Of a stretch of 64,000 bases of DNA, positions 1-10,245 are shown in pieces (position 1 is the first letter of the stretch; each line of letters opens with the position of its first letter). The DNA is taken from NCBI GenBank assembly GCA_947501615.1, contig CANMWK010000009.1:1-64000 (forward strand), read 5' to 3'. The notes below the pieces were generated by a model. The model saw only the letters and a program-made list of their open reading frames with translations. It was not told the DNA's origin and searched no databases. The translations under genes and the position numbers were made by a program. The DNA comes from an uncultured Tenacibaculum sp. (GTDB lineage Bacteria > Bacteroidota > Bacteroidia > Flavobacteriales > Flavobacteriaceae).

Positions 1-3000
1 ATTCCACCAGTTGCCGATGATGAATCAAGTACAGGTAATGTTCAAGGAACTACAGTTGTTCAAGATATTTTAGATGGCGATACTGATGCAGACGGAACGA
101 TTGATGCTTCAAGTGTTGATTTAATAGTACCAACGGGAGTAACCACATCAAATCTAATTACAGATTTAGACGGAGATTTAATTGGCTTTACTGTAGATGG
201 CGAAGGAGTTTGGTCTTATGATGATAGTACAGGTGAATTAAGTTTTGATCCGATAGCTGGTTTTACAGGGAATCCAACAGCGATTACCTATACGGTTAAT
301 GACGATCAAGGAAATCCTTCAAACATTGCCAATGTGGTTGTAGAATATGTAGATATTCCACCAGTTGCCGATGATGAATCAAGCACAGGTAATGTTCAAG
401 GAACTACAGTTGTTCAAGATATTTTAGATGGAGATACCGATGCAGATGGAACGATTGATGCTTCAAGTGTTGATTTAATAGCGCCAACAGGAGCTACAAA
501 CATTATTACAGATTTAAGTGGAGATGTTATAGGGTTTACAGTGCCAGGAGAAGGTACTTGGAGTTATGATGAAGTAACAGGAGAATTAAGTTTCGATCCT
601 ATAGCAGGATTTACAGGAGATCCAACAGCGATTACCTATACGGTTAATGACGATCAAGGAAATCCTTCAAACATTGCCAATGTAGTTGTTGAATATTTAG
701 ATACGCCACCAGTTGCGACAAACGACATCAATCCAGTTCCAACGGATATAGGCGATCCTACATCGGTTCCTATTTTAGGGAATGATGAGTTAGGAGATGG
801 AACTACTCCAGCTGTTACTGATGTTACAGTTGATTTAGATCCAAGTACGCCAGGAGTTCAAACTACGTTAACAGTAATGGGCGAAGGAACTTGGGAATAT
901 GATCCAGCAACAGGAGTAACCACCTTCACACCAGAAGTAGGTTTTGAGGATAGTCCAACACCAATTCCATATGTATTAACAGATATTGATACAGGTGCTT
1001 CAGACACAGCTACAATTACCGTTGTTTATGAAGTTCCACCAGTTGCAGATGACGAATCAAGTACAGGAAACGCTCTAGGGACTACAGTTGTTCTCGATAT
1101 TCTTGATGGAGATACTGATTCAGACGGAACAATTGATCCGAGTTCAGTCAACTTAGTAGTTCCTACAGGAGCTACGAATGTACTTACAGATTTAAGTGGA
1201 GATATCATTGGATTCACAGTGCCGGGAGAAGGTACTTGGAGTTACGATGAAGTAACTGGCGAGTTAAGTTTTGATCCAGAAGATGGTTTTACAGGTGATC
1301 CAACACCAATAAATTATACAGTAAGAGATAATGATGGTAATACTTCAAATGAAGCTACGGTTACTATTGAATATTTAAACACTCCACCAGTTGCGACGAA
1401 TGATATCAATCCAGTTCCAACGGATATTGGAGATCCAACAGCAGTTTCTATTTTAGGGAATGATGAGTTAGGAGATGGAACTACTCCAGCAGTTACTGAT
1501 GTTACAGTTGATTTAGACCCAAGTACGCCAGGAGTTCAAACTACGTTAACAGTAATGGGTGAAGGAACTTGGGAATATGATCCAGCAACAGGAGTAACGA
1601 CTTTTACACCAGAAGTAGGTTTTGAGGATAGCCCAACACCAATTCCATACGTATTAACAGATATTGATACAGGTGCTTCAGACACAGCTACAATTACAGT
1701 TGTTTATGAAGTTCCACCAGTTGCAGATGACGAATCAAGTACAGGAAACGCTCTAGGGACTACAGTTGTTCTCGATATTCTTGATGGAGATACTGATTCA
1801 GACGGAACAATTGATCCGAGTTCAGTCAACTTAGTAGTTCCTACAGGAGCTACGAATATACTTACAGATTTAAGTGGAGATATCATTGGATTTACAGTGC
1901 CAGGAGAAGGTACTTGGAGTTACGACGAAGTAACAGGCGAGTTAAGTTTTGATCCAGAAGATGGCTTTACAGGTGATCCAACACCAATAAATTATACAGT
2001 AAGAGATAATGACGGTAATACTTCAAATGAAGCTACAATTACTATTGAATATGTAAATACTCCACCAGTTGCGACGAATGATATCAATCCAGTTCCAACG
2101 GATATTGGAGATCCAACAACAGTTCCTATTTTAGGGAATGATGAGTTAGGAGATGGAACTACTCCAGCAGTTACTGATGTTACAGTTGATTTAGATCCAA
2201 GTACGCCAGGAGTTCAAACTACGTTAACAGTAATGGGTGAAGGAACTTGGGAATATGATCCAACAACAGGAGTAACCACTTTTACACCAGAGGTAGGTTT
2301 TGAGGATAGCCCAACACCAATTCCATATGTACTAACAGATATTGATACAGGTGCTTCAGACACAGCTACAATTACCGTTGTTTATGAAGTTCCACCAGTT
2401 GCAGATGACGAATCAAGTACAGGGAACGCTCAAGGAGATACTGTTTCAGTAAATATTTTAGACGGTGATACTGATTCAGACGGAACAATTGATCCGAGTT
2501 CAGTCAACTTAGTAGTTCCTACAGGAGCTACGAATATACTTACAGATTTAAGTGGAGATATCATTGGATTCACAGTACCAGGAGAAGGTACTTGGAGTTA
2601 CGACGAAGTAACAGGCGAGTTAAGTTTTGATCCAGAAGATGGCTTTACAGGTGATCCAACACCAATAAATTATACAGTAAGAGATAATGACGGTAATACT
2701 TCAAATGAAGCTACAATTACTATTGAATATGTAAATACTCCACCAGTTGCGACGAATGATATCAATCCAGTTCCAACGGATATTGGAGATCCAACAACAG
2801 TTCCTATTTTAGGAAATGATGAGTTAGGAGATGGAACTACTCCAGCAGTTACTGATGTTACAGTTGATTTAGATCCAAGTACGCCAGGAGTTCAAACTAC
2901 GTTAATAGTAATGGGTGAAGGAACTTGGGAATATGATCCAACAACAGGAGTAACCACCTTCACACCAGAAGTAGGTTTTGAGGATAGCCCAACACCAATT

Positions 3001-6000
3001 CCATATGTACTAACAGATATTGATACAGGTGCTTCAGACACAGCTACAATTACCGTTGTTTATGAAGTTCCACCAGTTGCAGATGACGAATCAAGTACAG
3101 GGAACGCTCAAGGAGATACTGTTTCAGTAAATATTTTAGATGGTGATACAGATTCAGACGGAACAATTGATCCGAGTTCAGTCAACTTAGTAGTTCCTAC
3201 AGGAGCTACGAATGTACTTACAGATTTAAGTGGAGATATCATTGGATTCACAGTGCCAGGAGAAGGTACTTGGAGTTATGATGAAGTAACAGGCGAGTTA
3301 AGTTTTGATCCGGAAGATGGCTTTACAGGTGATCCAACACCAATAAATTATACAGTAAGAGACAATGACGGTAATACTTCAAATGAAGCAACAGTTACCA
3401 TAGGATATAACCAAGATCCTCCAGTAGCTAATGATAATTCAAGTACTGGAAATGATACTGGAAATCCTGTAACGTTAGATGCACTTATTAATGATACGTT
3501 ACCAGATGGAACCACACCAGATCCTGATGATGTAATTTTTGATTTTGTTGTTCCTACTGGAGCTACAATCACAACCACAGGAGCAAGTGGAAATACAACA
3601 GGATTTACTGTGCCAGGTGAAGGAACATGGAGCTATAACGAAGCTACAGGAGAAGTCACTTTTACTCCAGAATCAGGTTTTACTGACGATCCAACACCAG
3701 TAGATTATAATCTTACGGATGTTGATACAGGAGAGTCAACAGCTTCTCCAGAAACAATAACTATTGATTATGAAATAGAGTTTCCTGTTTCTGAAAATGA
3801 TGAAAGTTTAAATAATCCAACAGGAAGTACAGCAAGTATTGATATATTGAGTAATGATAATGATCCTGATGGTAGTTTAGATCCGGATAGTGTGAATTTA
3901 ATTACGCCAACTGGAGCTACAAATATTGTAACGGATGCAGATGGAGATGTTATAGGATTTGATGTGCCAGGTGAAGGAACTTGGAGCTATGATCCAATGA
4001 CAGGAGTATTAACTTTTGAACCAGAATCTGGATTCGTTGAGGATCCAACTCCTATAAGTTATACGGTAGATGATAATGATGGAAATACATCTAATCCTTC
4101 AATAGTAACCGTAGATTATGTAGATGTTGCTGATTTATCATTAACCAAGATTGTTGTTGATGGTGATACCACTCCGTTGGTAGGTTCAGAAATCACCTTC
4201 CAGATCACAGTAACAAATGATGGTCCACAGAATGCTACAGGAGTTGAAGTAACTGATTTATTACCTTCAGGATATGATTTTGTGTTATTTAGTTCTACGG
4301 AAGGTACATACAGCGAAACTACTGGAGTTTGGCAAGTAGGTAGTATTCCAGCAGGAGAGTCAGAAACTTTATTAATTGATGTTTTGGTAAATCCTACAGG
4401 AGACTACTTGAATATTGCTGAAGTAACTTCATCAGATGTATTTGATATAGATTCTCAACCTAATAATGATGATGGAGATCAAAGTCAGGATGATGAAGAT
4501 AATGCTATTGTAACACCAGTAATTTCTATTGCAGATTTATCATTAACAAAAATTGTTGTTGATGGAGATACGACACCATTAGTAGGTTCAGAAATTACGT
4601 TCCAAATTACAGTGACGAATGATGGTCCACAGAATGCTACAGGCGTTGAAGTGACAGATTTATTACCTTCAGGATATGATTTCGTATTGTTCAGTTCTAC
4701 TGAAGGAACGTATAATGAGGCTTCAGGTATTTGGACAGTAGGAAATATTGCAAGCGGAACTTCAGAAACCTTATTAATTGATGTTTTGGTAAATCCAACA
4801 GGAAATTATTTGAATATTGCAGAAGTTACTTCATCTGATGTAGCTGATGTTGATTCTACTCCAAATAATGACGATGGAGATCAGAGTGAAGATGATGAAG
4901 ACAATGCGATTGTAACGCCAGTAATTTCTATTGCAGATTTATCCTTAACAAAAGCTGTTGTTGATGGAGATACCACTCCTTTGGTTGGAGATGAAATCAC
5001 TTTTGTACTAACTGTTAGAAATGACGGTCCTGAAACTGCAACAGGTGTAGAAGTAACTGATTTATTACCATCAGGATACGATTTCCAGACGTTTAGTTCT
5101 TCAACAGGATCATATAACGAAACTACAGGGATTTGGACTGTTGGAAATTTAGCTAACGGAGACGTAGAAACGTTATTAATAGATGTAAGAGTAAACCCTA
5201 GGGGAGATTATCTGAATACGGCTGAAGTATCTGCTTCTAATGTTACAGATAGTGATTCTACACCTGGTAATGGAGTAACTACAGAAGATGATTATGCAGA
5301 AGCAGTTACAGTGCCAGTTCAAACAGTTGCTGATCTTTCTATAAGTAAAACAACGGTTGGAGGTATCACAAGTGCACAGCCTGGAGATGCATTACGTTTT
5401 CAAATTAATGTAAGTAATGCAGGACCTGATAATGCTACAAATGTAGATGTATTAGATTTATTACCAAGTGGTTTTGCATACCAACAGTTTAGTGCAACAT
5501 CTGGTACTTATGATCCAGTTACTGGCTTATGGACTGTAGATGATATTCCTGCCAACGGATCACAAACATTATTTATTGATGTAATTGTGAATGCACCTGC
5601 GGATATTCCAGGAGAGTTTACGAACGAAACAGAAATTACAGCTGTAGATCAAATAGATCCAGATAGTGATCCTGCAACAAACAATACAACTGATGATTTA
5701 GCTGATGGAATAGCAGATGACGATGAAGCAAGTTTTACAGTTCAAGTTGGGGTTGCAGACTTAGAGTTGAATAAGTCTGTAAGTAATGTTGATGCAAATG
5801 TTGGAGATGTAATTACATTTACACTACAAATTAATAATGCAGGTCCAAATATTGCTTCGGGAGTGGCTCTTGAAGATATAGTGCCAATAGGATATAGTAA
5901 TATTACAAATATTAGTGATGGCGGTATACTTACAGGAAATACTATAAGTTGGTCAGGTTTAATTGTACCATTAACAGGGTTAACAATTACATATGATGCC

Positions 6001-6795
6001 ACTGTGAATATGCCTACATTACAAGCAGGAGAATATCTTAATATTGCACAGATTGTTGCTAGTGATCAATTTGACCCTAATAGTACTCCGAATAATGACG
6101 ATGGAGATCAAAGTGAAAACGATGAATCTAGTGTTACTATAAACACACCTTCAGCAGATATTGCTGTTAGTAAACAAGTAGATGTTGCTGCGCCAGCAAT
6201 TAATGATATCATTAACTTCACCATAACAGTGACAAATGAAGGTAGTTTAGATGCAACATCCGTTGTTATTGCAGAAGCATTACCTAACGGTTATGAGTAT
6301 ATTAGTGATGTAGCTACTACGGGTGCTTACAACGCAACGGCTGGAATTTGGACTATACCATCAGTAGCTTCTGGTGGAGTCGAAATCTTAGAAATAGAGG
6401 TTAGAGTATTAGATGTTAATGATTATGAAAATATAGCTTCATTACAATCATTAGATCAAATCGATGGAAATCCAAATAATGATACTAATAGTGCCACAAT
6501 TGCACCAATATGTTTAACTATTCATGATAAATTTTCACCTAATGGAAATGGAGAGAACGATGTTTTCTATATTGATTGTATCCAAAATTATCCAAATAAT
6601 AAACTGGAAGTTTATAATAGGTGGGGTAATATCGTTTATGAAAAACAAGGTTACGATAATAGCTTTAATGGAATCTCTAATGGTAGAGCAGTAATTAATA
6701 AAGACGAAAGATTACCAATAGGTACTTATTATTACGTGTTAGATTTAGGAGATGGATCTGAAGCTAGAGTAGGTTGGTTATATATTGTAAGATAA
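1..6795 (+). CDS. Giant T9SS-secreted repeat adhesin, 5' end outside window
   Basis: The reading frame is open from base 1, so the start lies upstream; 2264 residues are visible. The first ~1375 residues are alternating ~113-aa Ig/cadherin-like modules (starting PPVADDESS or PPVATND), very acidic and rich in Thr and Gly. From about base 4126 there are six DUF11-type modules (ADLSLTKxVVDG...FxITVTNDGPxNATGVEV) of ~130 aa. The last ~85 residues match the gliding motility-associated C-terminal domain (FSPNGNGENDVF, VYNRWGNIVYE, GTYYYVLDL), a type B T9SS sorting signal. Proteins with this tail are exported by T9SS and usually need a PorP/SprF-like partner, which is the next gene. The likely role is a cell-surface adhesin in the SprB class, for adhesion or gliding. 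No catalytic domain is visible. The family and tail are well supported; the adhesive role is inference. Confidence 0.9.
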   Translation: MPPVADDESSTGNVQGTTVVQDILDGDTDADGTIDASSVDLIVPTGVTTSNLITDLDGDLIGFTVDGEGVWSYDDSTGELSFDPIAGFTGNPTAITYTVNDDQGNPSNIANVVVEYVDIPPVADDESSTGNVQGTTVVQDILDGDTDADGTIDASSVDLIAPTGATNIITDLSGDVIGFTVPGEGTWSYDEVTGELSFDPIAGFTGDPTAITYTVNDDQGNPSNIANVVVEYLDTPPVATNDINPVPTDIGDPTSVPILGNDELGDGTTPAVTDVTVDLDPSTPGVQTTLTVMGEGTWEYDPATGVTTFTPEVGFEDSPTPIPYVLTDIDTGASDTATITVVYEVPPVADDESSTGNALGTTVVLDILDGDTDSDGTIDPSSVNLVVPTGATNVLTDLSGDIIGFTVPGEGTWSYDEVTGELSFDPEDGFTGDPTPINYTVRDNDGNTSNEATVTIEYLNTPPVATNDINPVPTDIGDPTAVSILGNDELGDGTTPAVTDVTVDLDPSTPGVQTTLTVMGEGTWEYDPATGVTTFTPEVGFEDSPTPIPYVLTDIDTGASDTATITVVYEVPPVADDESSTGNALGTTVVLDILDGDTDSDGTIDPSSVNLVVPTGATNILTDLSGDIIGFTVPGEGTWSYDEVTGELSFDPEDGFTGDPTPINYTVRDNDGNTSNEATITIEYVNTPPVATNDINPVPTDIGDPTTVPILGNDELGDGTTPAVTDVTVDLDPSTPGVQTTLTVMGEGTWEYDPTTGVTTFTPEVGFEDSPTPIPYVLTDIDTGASDTATITVVYEVPPVADDESSTGNAQGDTVSVNILDGDTDSDGTIDPSSVNLVVPTGATNILTDLSGDIIGFTVPGEGTWSYDEVTGELSFDPEDGFTGDPTPINYTVRDNDGNTSNEATITIEYVNTPPVATNDINPVPTDIGDPTTVPILGNDELGDGTTPAVTDVTVDLDPSTPGVQTTLIVMGEGTWEYDPTTGVTTFTPEVGFEDSPTPIPYVLTDIDTGASDTATITVVYEVPPVADDESSTGNAQGDTVSVNILDGDTDSDGTIDPSSVNLVVPTGATNVLTDLSGDIIGFTVPGEGTWSYDEVTGELSFDPEDGFTGDPTPINYTVRDNDGNTSNEATVTIGYNQDPPVANDNSSTGNDTGNPVTLDALINDTLPDGTTPDPDDVIFDFVVPTGATITTTGASGNTTGFTVPGEGTWSYNEATGEVTFTPESGFTDDPTPVDYNLTDVDTGESTASPETITIDYEIEFPVSENDESLNNPTGSTASIDILSNDNDPDGSLDPDSVNLITPTGATNIVTDADGDVIGFDVPGEGTWSYDPMTGVLTFEPESGFVEDPTPISYTVDDNDGNTSNPSIVTVDYVDVADLSLTKIVVDGDTTPLVGSEITFQITVTNDGPQNATGVEVTDLLPSGYDFVLFSSTEGTYSETTGVWQVGSIPAGESETLLIDVLVNPTGDYLNIAEVTSSDVFDIDSQPNNDDGDQSQDDEDNAIVTPVISIADLSLTKIVVDGDTTPLVGSEITFQITVTNDGPQNATGVEVTDLLPSGYDFVLFSSTEGTYNEASGIWTVGNIASGTSETLLIDVLVNPTGNYLNIAEVTSSDVADVDSTPNNDDGDQSEDDEDNAIVTPVISIADLSLTKAVVDGDTTPLVGDEITFVLTVRNDGPETATGVEVTDLLPSGYDFQTFSSSTGSYNETTGIWTVGNLANGDVETLLIDVRVNPRGDYLNTAEVSASNVTDSDSTPGNGVTTEDDYAEAVTVPVQTVADLSISKTTVGGITSAQPGDALRFQINVSNAGPDNATNVDVLDLLPSGFAYQQFSATSGTYDPVTGLWTVDDIPANGSQTLFIDVIVNAPADIPGEFTNETEITAVDQIDPDSDPATNNTTDDLADGIADDDEASFTVQVGVADLELNKSVSNVDANVGDVITFTLQINNAGPNIASGVALEDIVPIGYSNITNISDGGILTGNTISWSGLIVPLTGLTITYDATVNMPTLQAGEYLNIAQIVASDQFDPNSTPNNDDGDQSENDESSVTINTPSADIAVSKQVDVAAPAINDIINFTITVTNEGSLDATSVVIAEALPNGYEYISDVATTGAYNATAGIWTIPSVASGGVEILEIEVRVLDVNDYENIASLQSLDQIDGNPNNDTNSATIAPICLTIHDKFSPNGNGENDVFYIDCIQNYPNNKLEVYNRWGNIVYEKQGYDNSFNGISNGRAVINKDERLPIGTYYYVLDLGDGSEARVGWLYIVR
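355..3416 (+). repeat. 678-bp tandem higher-order repeats inside the adhesin gene
   Basis: Each repeat is a pair of ~113-aa modules, 226 codons in all. The phrase coding for VPPVADDESSTGN recurs at bases 1033, 1711, 2389 and 3067, exactly 678 bp apart, and neighbouring copies are nearly identical in DNA. The first two A-type modules (starting near 4 and 355) are more diverged and lack an intervening B module. Such identity implies recent duplication or gene conversion, and the copy number may vary or be collapsed in assembly. Confidence 0.9.
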
Positions 6796-6835
6796 CATTA
6801 AGGTCATATAAAAAACTAAAAATAAAAATTGAAAA

Positions 6836-7759
6836 ATGTACTTGAAATTTAAAATAGTAGCAATCTTGTTTATAGTCTTTAGTACTATTAATAGTAATGC
6901 ACAGCAAGACCCACAGTACACTAATTATATGTTTAATACGCTATCTGTAAATTCTGCCTATGCTGGTTCCAGAGGTCATTTAACGGTAATTGGATTACAT
7001 AGAACACAATGGGTAGGAATAGAAGGAGCTCCACAAACGCAGTCGTTAACTGTGGAGTCTCCTATAGGAAATAACTTAGGTTTAGGAGTTGCATTTGTAC
7101 ATGATAAACTGGGGCCTTCTAGAGAATTATATCTGGATGCCAACCTTTCGTATACCGTTCGATTAAATAATGAAAGTAAACTTTCATTTGGTTTAAAAGG
7201 AGGAGGAAGATTATTAAATGTAGATTTATTTGATGGCTTTCAAAGCAATCCAGATGTTGGGTCAATTAATAATAAATTTTTACCAACTTTAGGAGCAGGT
7301 CTATATTGGAGAAATGAAAAATCCTATTTAGGAATTTCTGTGCCTAATTTTTTAACAAATGAGCATTTTGATAGAGATACATTTAGTAGCACTAATTTTG
7401 ATGTTAGTGCAGAAAGATTACATTATTTCTTGATAGCAGGTAAAGTTTTTAATTTAAGTGATAATGTAAAGCTTAAACCTGCTTTTTTAGGGAAGTTTGT
7501 TGTAGGAGCCCCTGCCATTGTAGATATTTCAGCTAATTTTTTATTCTATGATAAGTTAAGGTTAGGAGCTGCATATCGTTGGGACGATTCCTTTAGTGGT
7601 CTAATAGGTTTGCAATTAGGGCCTAAGTTATTATTAGGATATGCTTATGATTTGACGACAACTAGACTTGGGGATTTTAATTCGGGCACACACGAAATTA
7701 TGTTACGATTCGAATTAAAGACCAAAGAAAAGCAATTAAAATCACCTCGTTTCTTTTAA
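6836..7759 (+). CDS. PorP/SprF-family T9SS outer-membrane protein
   Basis: 307 aa with a cleavable signal peptide (about residues 1-22, ending SNAQQ) and the family opening QDPQYTNYMFNTLSVNSAYA. The rest alternates short amphipathic strands and glycines, as expected for an outer-membrane beta-barrel of the PorP/SprF family. It lies 40 bp after the giant adhesin and 11 bp before the OmpA gene. In Flavobacterium, SprF is needed for secretion of SprB, an adhesin with the same type of C-terminal domain. This protein is therefore probably the dedicated secretion or anchoring partner of the preceding adhesin. The family call is firm; the pairing rests on gene order. Confidence 0.92.
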   Translation: MYLKFKIVAILFIVFSTINSNAQQDPQYTNYMFNTLSVNSAYAGSRGHLTVIGLHRTQWVGIEGAPQTQSLTVESPIGNNLGLGVAFVHDKLGPSRELYLDANLSYTVRLNNESKLSFGLKGGGRLLNVDLFDGFQSNPDVGSINNKFLPTLGAGLYWRNEKSYLGISVPNFLTNEHFDRDTFSSTNFDVSAERLHYFLIAGKVFNLSDNVKLKPAFLGKFVVGAPAIVDISANFLFYDKLRLGAAYRWDDSFSGLIGLQLGPKLLLGYAYDLTTTRLGDFNSGTHEIMLRFELKTKEKQLKSPRFF

Positions 7760-7770
7760 AGTTTATAACA

Positions 7771-9810
7771 ATGAAAAAATCAATCATATTAATATTCATT
7801 TTAAGTGTATTTAACTTTCTGCATGCACAGAATTTTGTTTCAGATAGTTTAGATCTTGAAAGTTCGACTCCAAAAGCAGATAAGCTATTTAAGAGAATGT
7901 GGTACAAAGAAGCTGCTCAGTCATACGAAACAGAATTAAACAGCTTAAATCGAAAGAAAGACAAGAAAAACGAAAATTATTTACGTGTTTTAAAACGAAC
8001 TGGAGATGCATATTTCTTTAATACAGATATGGAAAATGCATATCGAATTTATGACAAGTTAATTGCTACTTATTATCCTAATATTAATCCAGAGTATATT
8101 TTTAGATATGCGCATAGTTTAGAAGGTATTGGTAGGTATGATGAAGCAAAACGCTGGATGAAAGAGTTTGCTAAAAAGACGAAGAAATCAGATGATCGAT
8201 CTAAAAACTATAATCAGGTTGAACAAACTATCGAAGATGTTTTGAATATTCAACCTCAGTTTGTGCTACACAACATGTCAATTAATACAGAATATTCTGA
8301 TTTTGGACCAATGTATTATAAAGAAAAATTAGTGTTTTCATCAGCTGTTGATTCTTCAAATTTTCATACAAGAATTTATCATTGGAATGAGCAACCTTTT
8401 TTGAATTTATATGTTGGAGATCTTAATGCTATAGAGTCTGATATAGATAATACGGAGGAGTTTTCTAAGAAGATAAATACTAGATATCATGAAGCTGTGT
8501 TAACATTCACACCAGATCATAAACGTGTGTATTTCACCAGAAATAATTATGATGGTGAATTAGGTAGGGATAAGAAAGGAACAAATCATTTGAAATTATA
8601 TAGTGCAGATTTGGTTACAAACAAAGAAGGAAATGAAGAGTGGAGAAACATCAAAGAATTACCTTTTAATAGCAATGAATATTCTGTTGGGCATCCAACA
8701 TTAAGTAGTGACGGTAAGTTATTATATTTTGTCTCAGATATGCCAGGTTCAATAGGCGGTACAGATATTTTTGTTGTAGATGTTTATGAAGATACTAAAA
8801 ACGATAGTATATCTTCTACACAATATTCTAAACCAAGAAATTTGGGAGATCAAATTAATACAGCAGGAAGGGAAATGTTTCCATTCATAACAGATAAAGC
8901 ATTGTATTTTGCTTCAGACGGTCATTTAGGGCTAGGAGGATTAGATGTGTATGAAAGTAAATTGAATGAAAAGGTTTTTGCTTCGCCTAAGAACTTGGGA
9001 GCTCCTTTAAACAGTAAATTGGATGACTTTTCATTTATCATAAAAGAAGATTCAAATAGAGGTTTTGTAGCTTCAAACAGAACGACTGGTAAAGGTGATG
9101 ATGATATTTATTCGTTTGTGAGAGTGCCTGTAAAAGAAGAAAAACCTAAATGCGATCAAATCGTTAGAGGGTTTGTTTCCAACGAAGTCTCAGGAGAACG
9201 AATTGCTAACGTTACAGTAACGTTGTATGATGAGAGTGGTAAAAAATTGGAATCAAGTACTACTAAATTGAATGGAGCATATCAATTTAATACAATTTTA
9301 GATTGTGATACAAAATATAGAGTTGAAGCTACAAAGACAGGGTATAGCAAGAAAGACAAATCATTGTTAACGGATAAAATTACAGGAGAAACTGTTGTAG
9401 CACTTGGATTACAGACGGTTGACAAACTTATTGTAGAAGAAGGGGGGATATTAAAAATAAAAATAGGGATTATTTATTTTGATTTGAACAAATCTTATAT
9501 CAGAAATGATGCAGCGATTGAACTTAATAAAATAGTAATGTTAATGACTCAATATCCAAAAATGGTAATTAAAGTTGAGTCGCATACGGATTCAAGAAGT
9601 TCAGATTCCTATAATTTGAATTTGTCAGATCGAAGAGCAAAGTCGACAAAAGAGTATTTAATTAGTCAAGGAATTGCTTCAGATAGAATTGAAAGTGCTA
9701 TTGGTTATGGAGAAAGTAAACTTATTAATAAATGTTCAAATGGTGTTCAATGTTCAGAAGCAGAACATCAATTAAATAGAAGATCTGAGTTTATAATTTT
9801 GAAGATGTAA
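7771..9810 (+). CDS. OmpA-family protein with PD40 repeats and a carboxypeptidase-like domain
   Basis: 679 aa. A signal peptide (residues 1-19) is followed by a TPR-like helical region (about 35-135). Next are WD40-like PD40 strands (about 170-450; FTPDHKRVYFTRNN, LSSDGKLLYFVSDMPGS, ITDKALYFASDGH). A carboxypeptidase-regulatory-like Ig domain spans about 465-545, and an OmpA peptidoglycan-binding domain about 565-679 (IYFDLNKSYIR, ESHTDSRSSDSYNLNLSDRRA). This architecture is standard for Bacteroidetes proteins coded after PorP/SprF genes and probably tethers the T9SS adhesin machinery to peptidoglycan. It is the last gene of the adhesin operon and is followed by a strong terminator. Confidence 0.92.
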   Translation: MKKSIILIFILSVFNFLHAQNFVSDSLDLESSTPKADKLFKRMWYKEAAQSYETELNSLNRKKDKKNENYLRVLKRTGDAYFFNTDMENAYRIYDKLIATYYPNINPEYIFRYAHSLEGIGRYDEAKRWMKEFAKKTKKSDDRSKNYNQVEQTIEDVLNIQPQFVLHNMSINTEYSDFGPMYYKEKLVFSSAVDSSNFHTRIYHWNEQPFLNLYVGDLNAIESDIDNTEEFSKKINTRYHEAVLTFTPDHKRVYFTRNNYDGELGRDKKGTNHLKLYSADLVTNKEGNEEWRNIKELPFNSNEYSVGHPTLSSDGKLLYFVSDMPGSIGGTDIFVVDVYEDTKNDSISSTQYSKPRNLGDQINTAGREMFPFITDKALYFASDGHLGLGGLDVYESKLNEKVFASPKNLGAPLNSKLDDFSFIIKEDSNRGFVASNRTTGKGDDDIYSFVRVPVKEEKPKCDQIVRGFVSNEVSGERIANVTVTLYDESGKKLESSTTKLNGAYQFNTILDCDTKYRVEATKTGYSKKDKSLLTDKITGETVVALGLQTVDKLIVEEGGILKIKIGIIYFDLNKSYIRNDAAIELNKIVMLMTQYPKMVIKVESHTDSRSSDSYNLNLSDRRAKSTKEYLISQGIASDRIESAIGYGESKLINKCSNGVQCSEAEHQLNRRSEFIILKM

Positions 9811-9843
9811 GTGTATTTGAATTAAAAGCTTCTTAGCAATAAG

Positions 9844-9878
9844 AAAAACGTCTAAAAGAGTGATTTTAGACGTTTTTT
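9844..9878 (+). terminator. Rho-independent terminator of the adhesin-PorP-OmpA operon
   Basis: A 14-bp perfect stem (9844-9857 with 9864-9877) around a 6-nt loop, with AAAAACGTCT on the left arm and a T-run on the right. It lies 34 bp after the OmpA stop codon. The A-run on the left arm could let it work on the minus strand too. Confidence 0.88.
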
Positions 9879-10245
9879 ACTTTAAAGATAAACTTTTGTT
9901 CTAGATCTAGCCGTAAGTTGTATTGTAATGAAGTTTTAAAAGCATTTTTCAATGATTTTTAGATTAAAAAAGAGCTATAATTGATCATTATTTTTTCTCA
10001 TGAGCCTTTGACGAAATTTCGTACATACTGATTAAGAATGAATTATATTTTTTTATATACAAGTCCAGATGAATACTGGGCTTGTGTTATTTTTTTTTCT
10101 TTGATATGATGATATGGAACCAATTTAAATCACACGACTTAATGTAAGTTGCTGATAATTAGTGTTTTTTTGAGTAGTTCGAGAATCACCATAAAATCTT
10201 GAAATTATCAACGACTGTATTTAATAAAGAAAAAGAGAGATGATA
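9879..10245. other. Gene-free intergenic stretch with an extra terminator
   Basis: No plausible ORF is seen. The stretch holds a second hairpin terminator at 10059-10098 that no visible gene explains, a 10-bp palindrome CGAAATTTCG near 10012-10021, and at 10178-10217 an imperfect copy of a sequence that also occurs at 11970-12012, on the other side of the next gene. Confidence 0.6.
10059..10098 (+). terminator. Orphan rho-independent terminator
   Basis: The stem ACAAGTCCAG / CTGGGCTTGT (one T-G wobble, 7-nt loop, 10059-10085) is followed by an eight-T run. It reads on the plus strand, but the preceding operon already ends at 9844-9878 and the next plus-strand feature is over 2 kb away. It may end a small RNA or be left over from a lost gene. 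Confidence 0.7.

Noticed and set aside
1026..1886. Repeated antisense ORFs and array-like spacing in the adhesin, at first sight CRISPR-like
   Set aside because: The period is 678 bp of coding sequence with no short repeat-spacer pattern; the antisense ORFs are shadows of the repeats.
10012..10021. CGAAATTTCG palindrome as an operator
   Set aside because: Only 10 bp in AT-rich DNA with no gene start nearby; chance is the simpler explanation.
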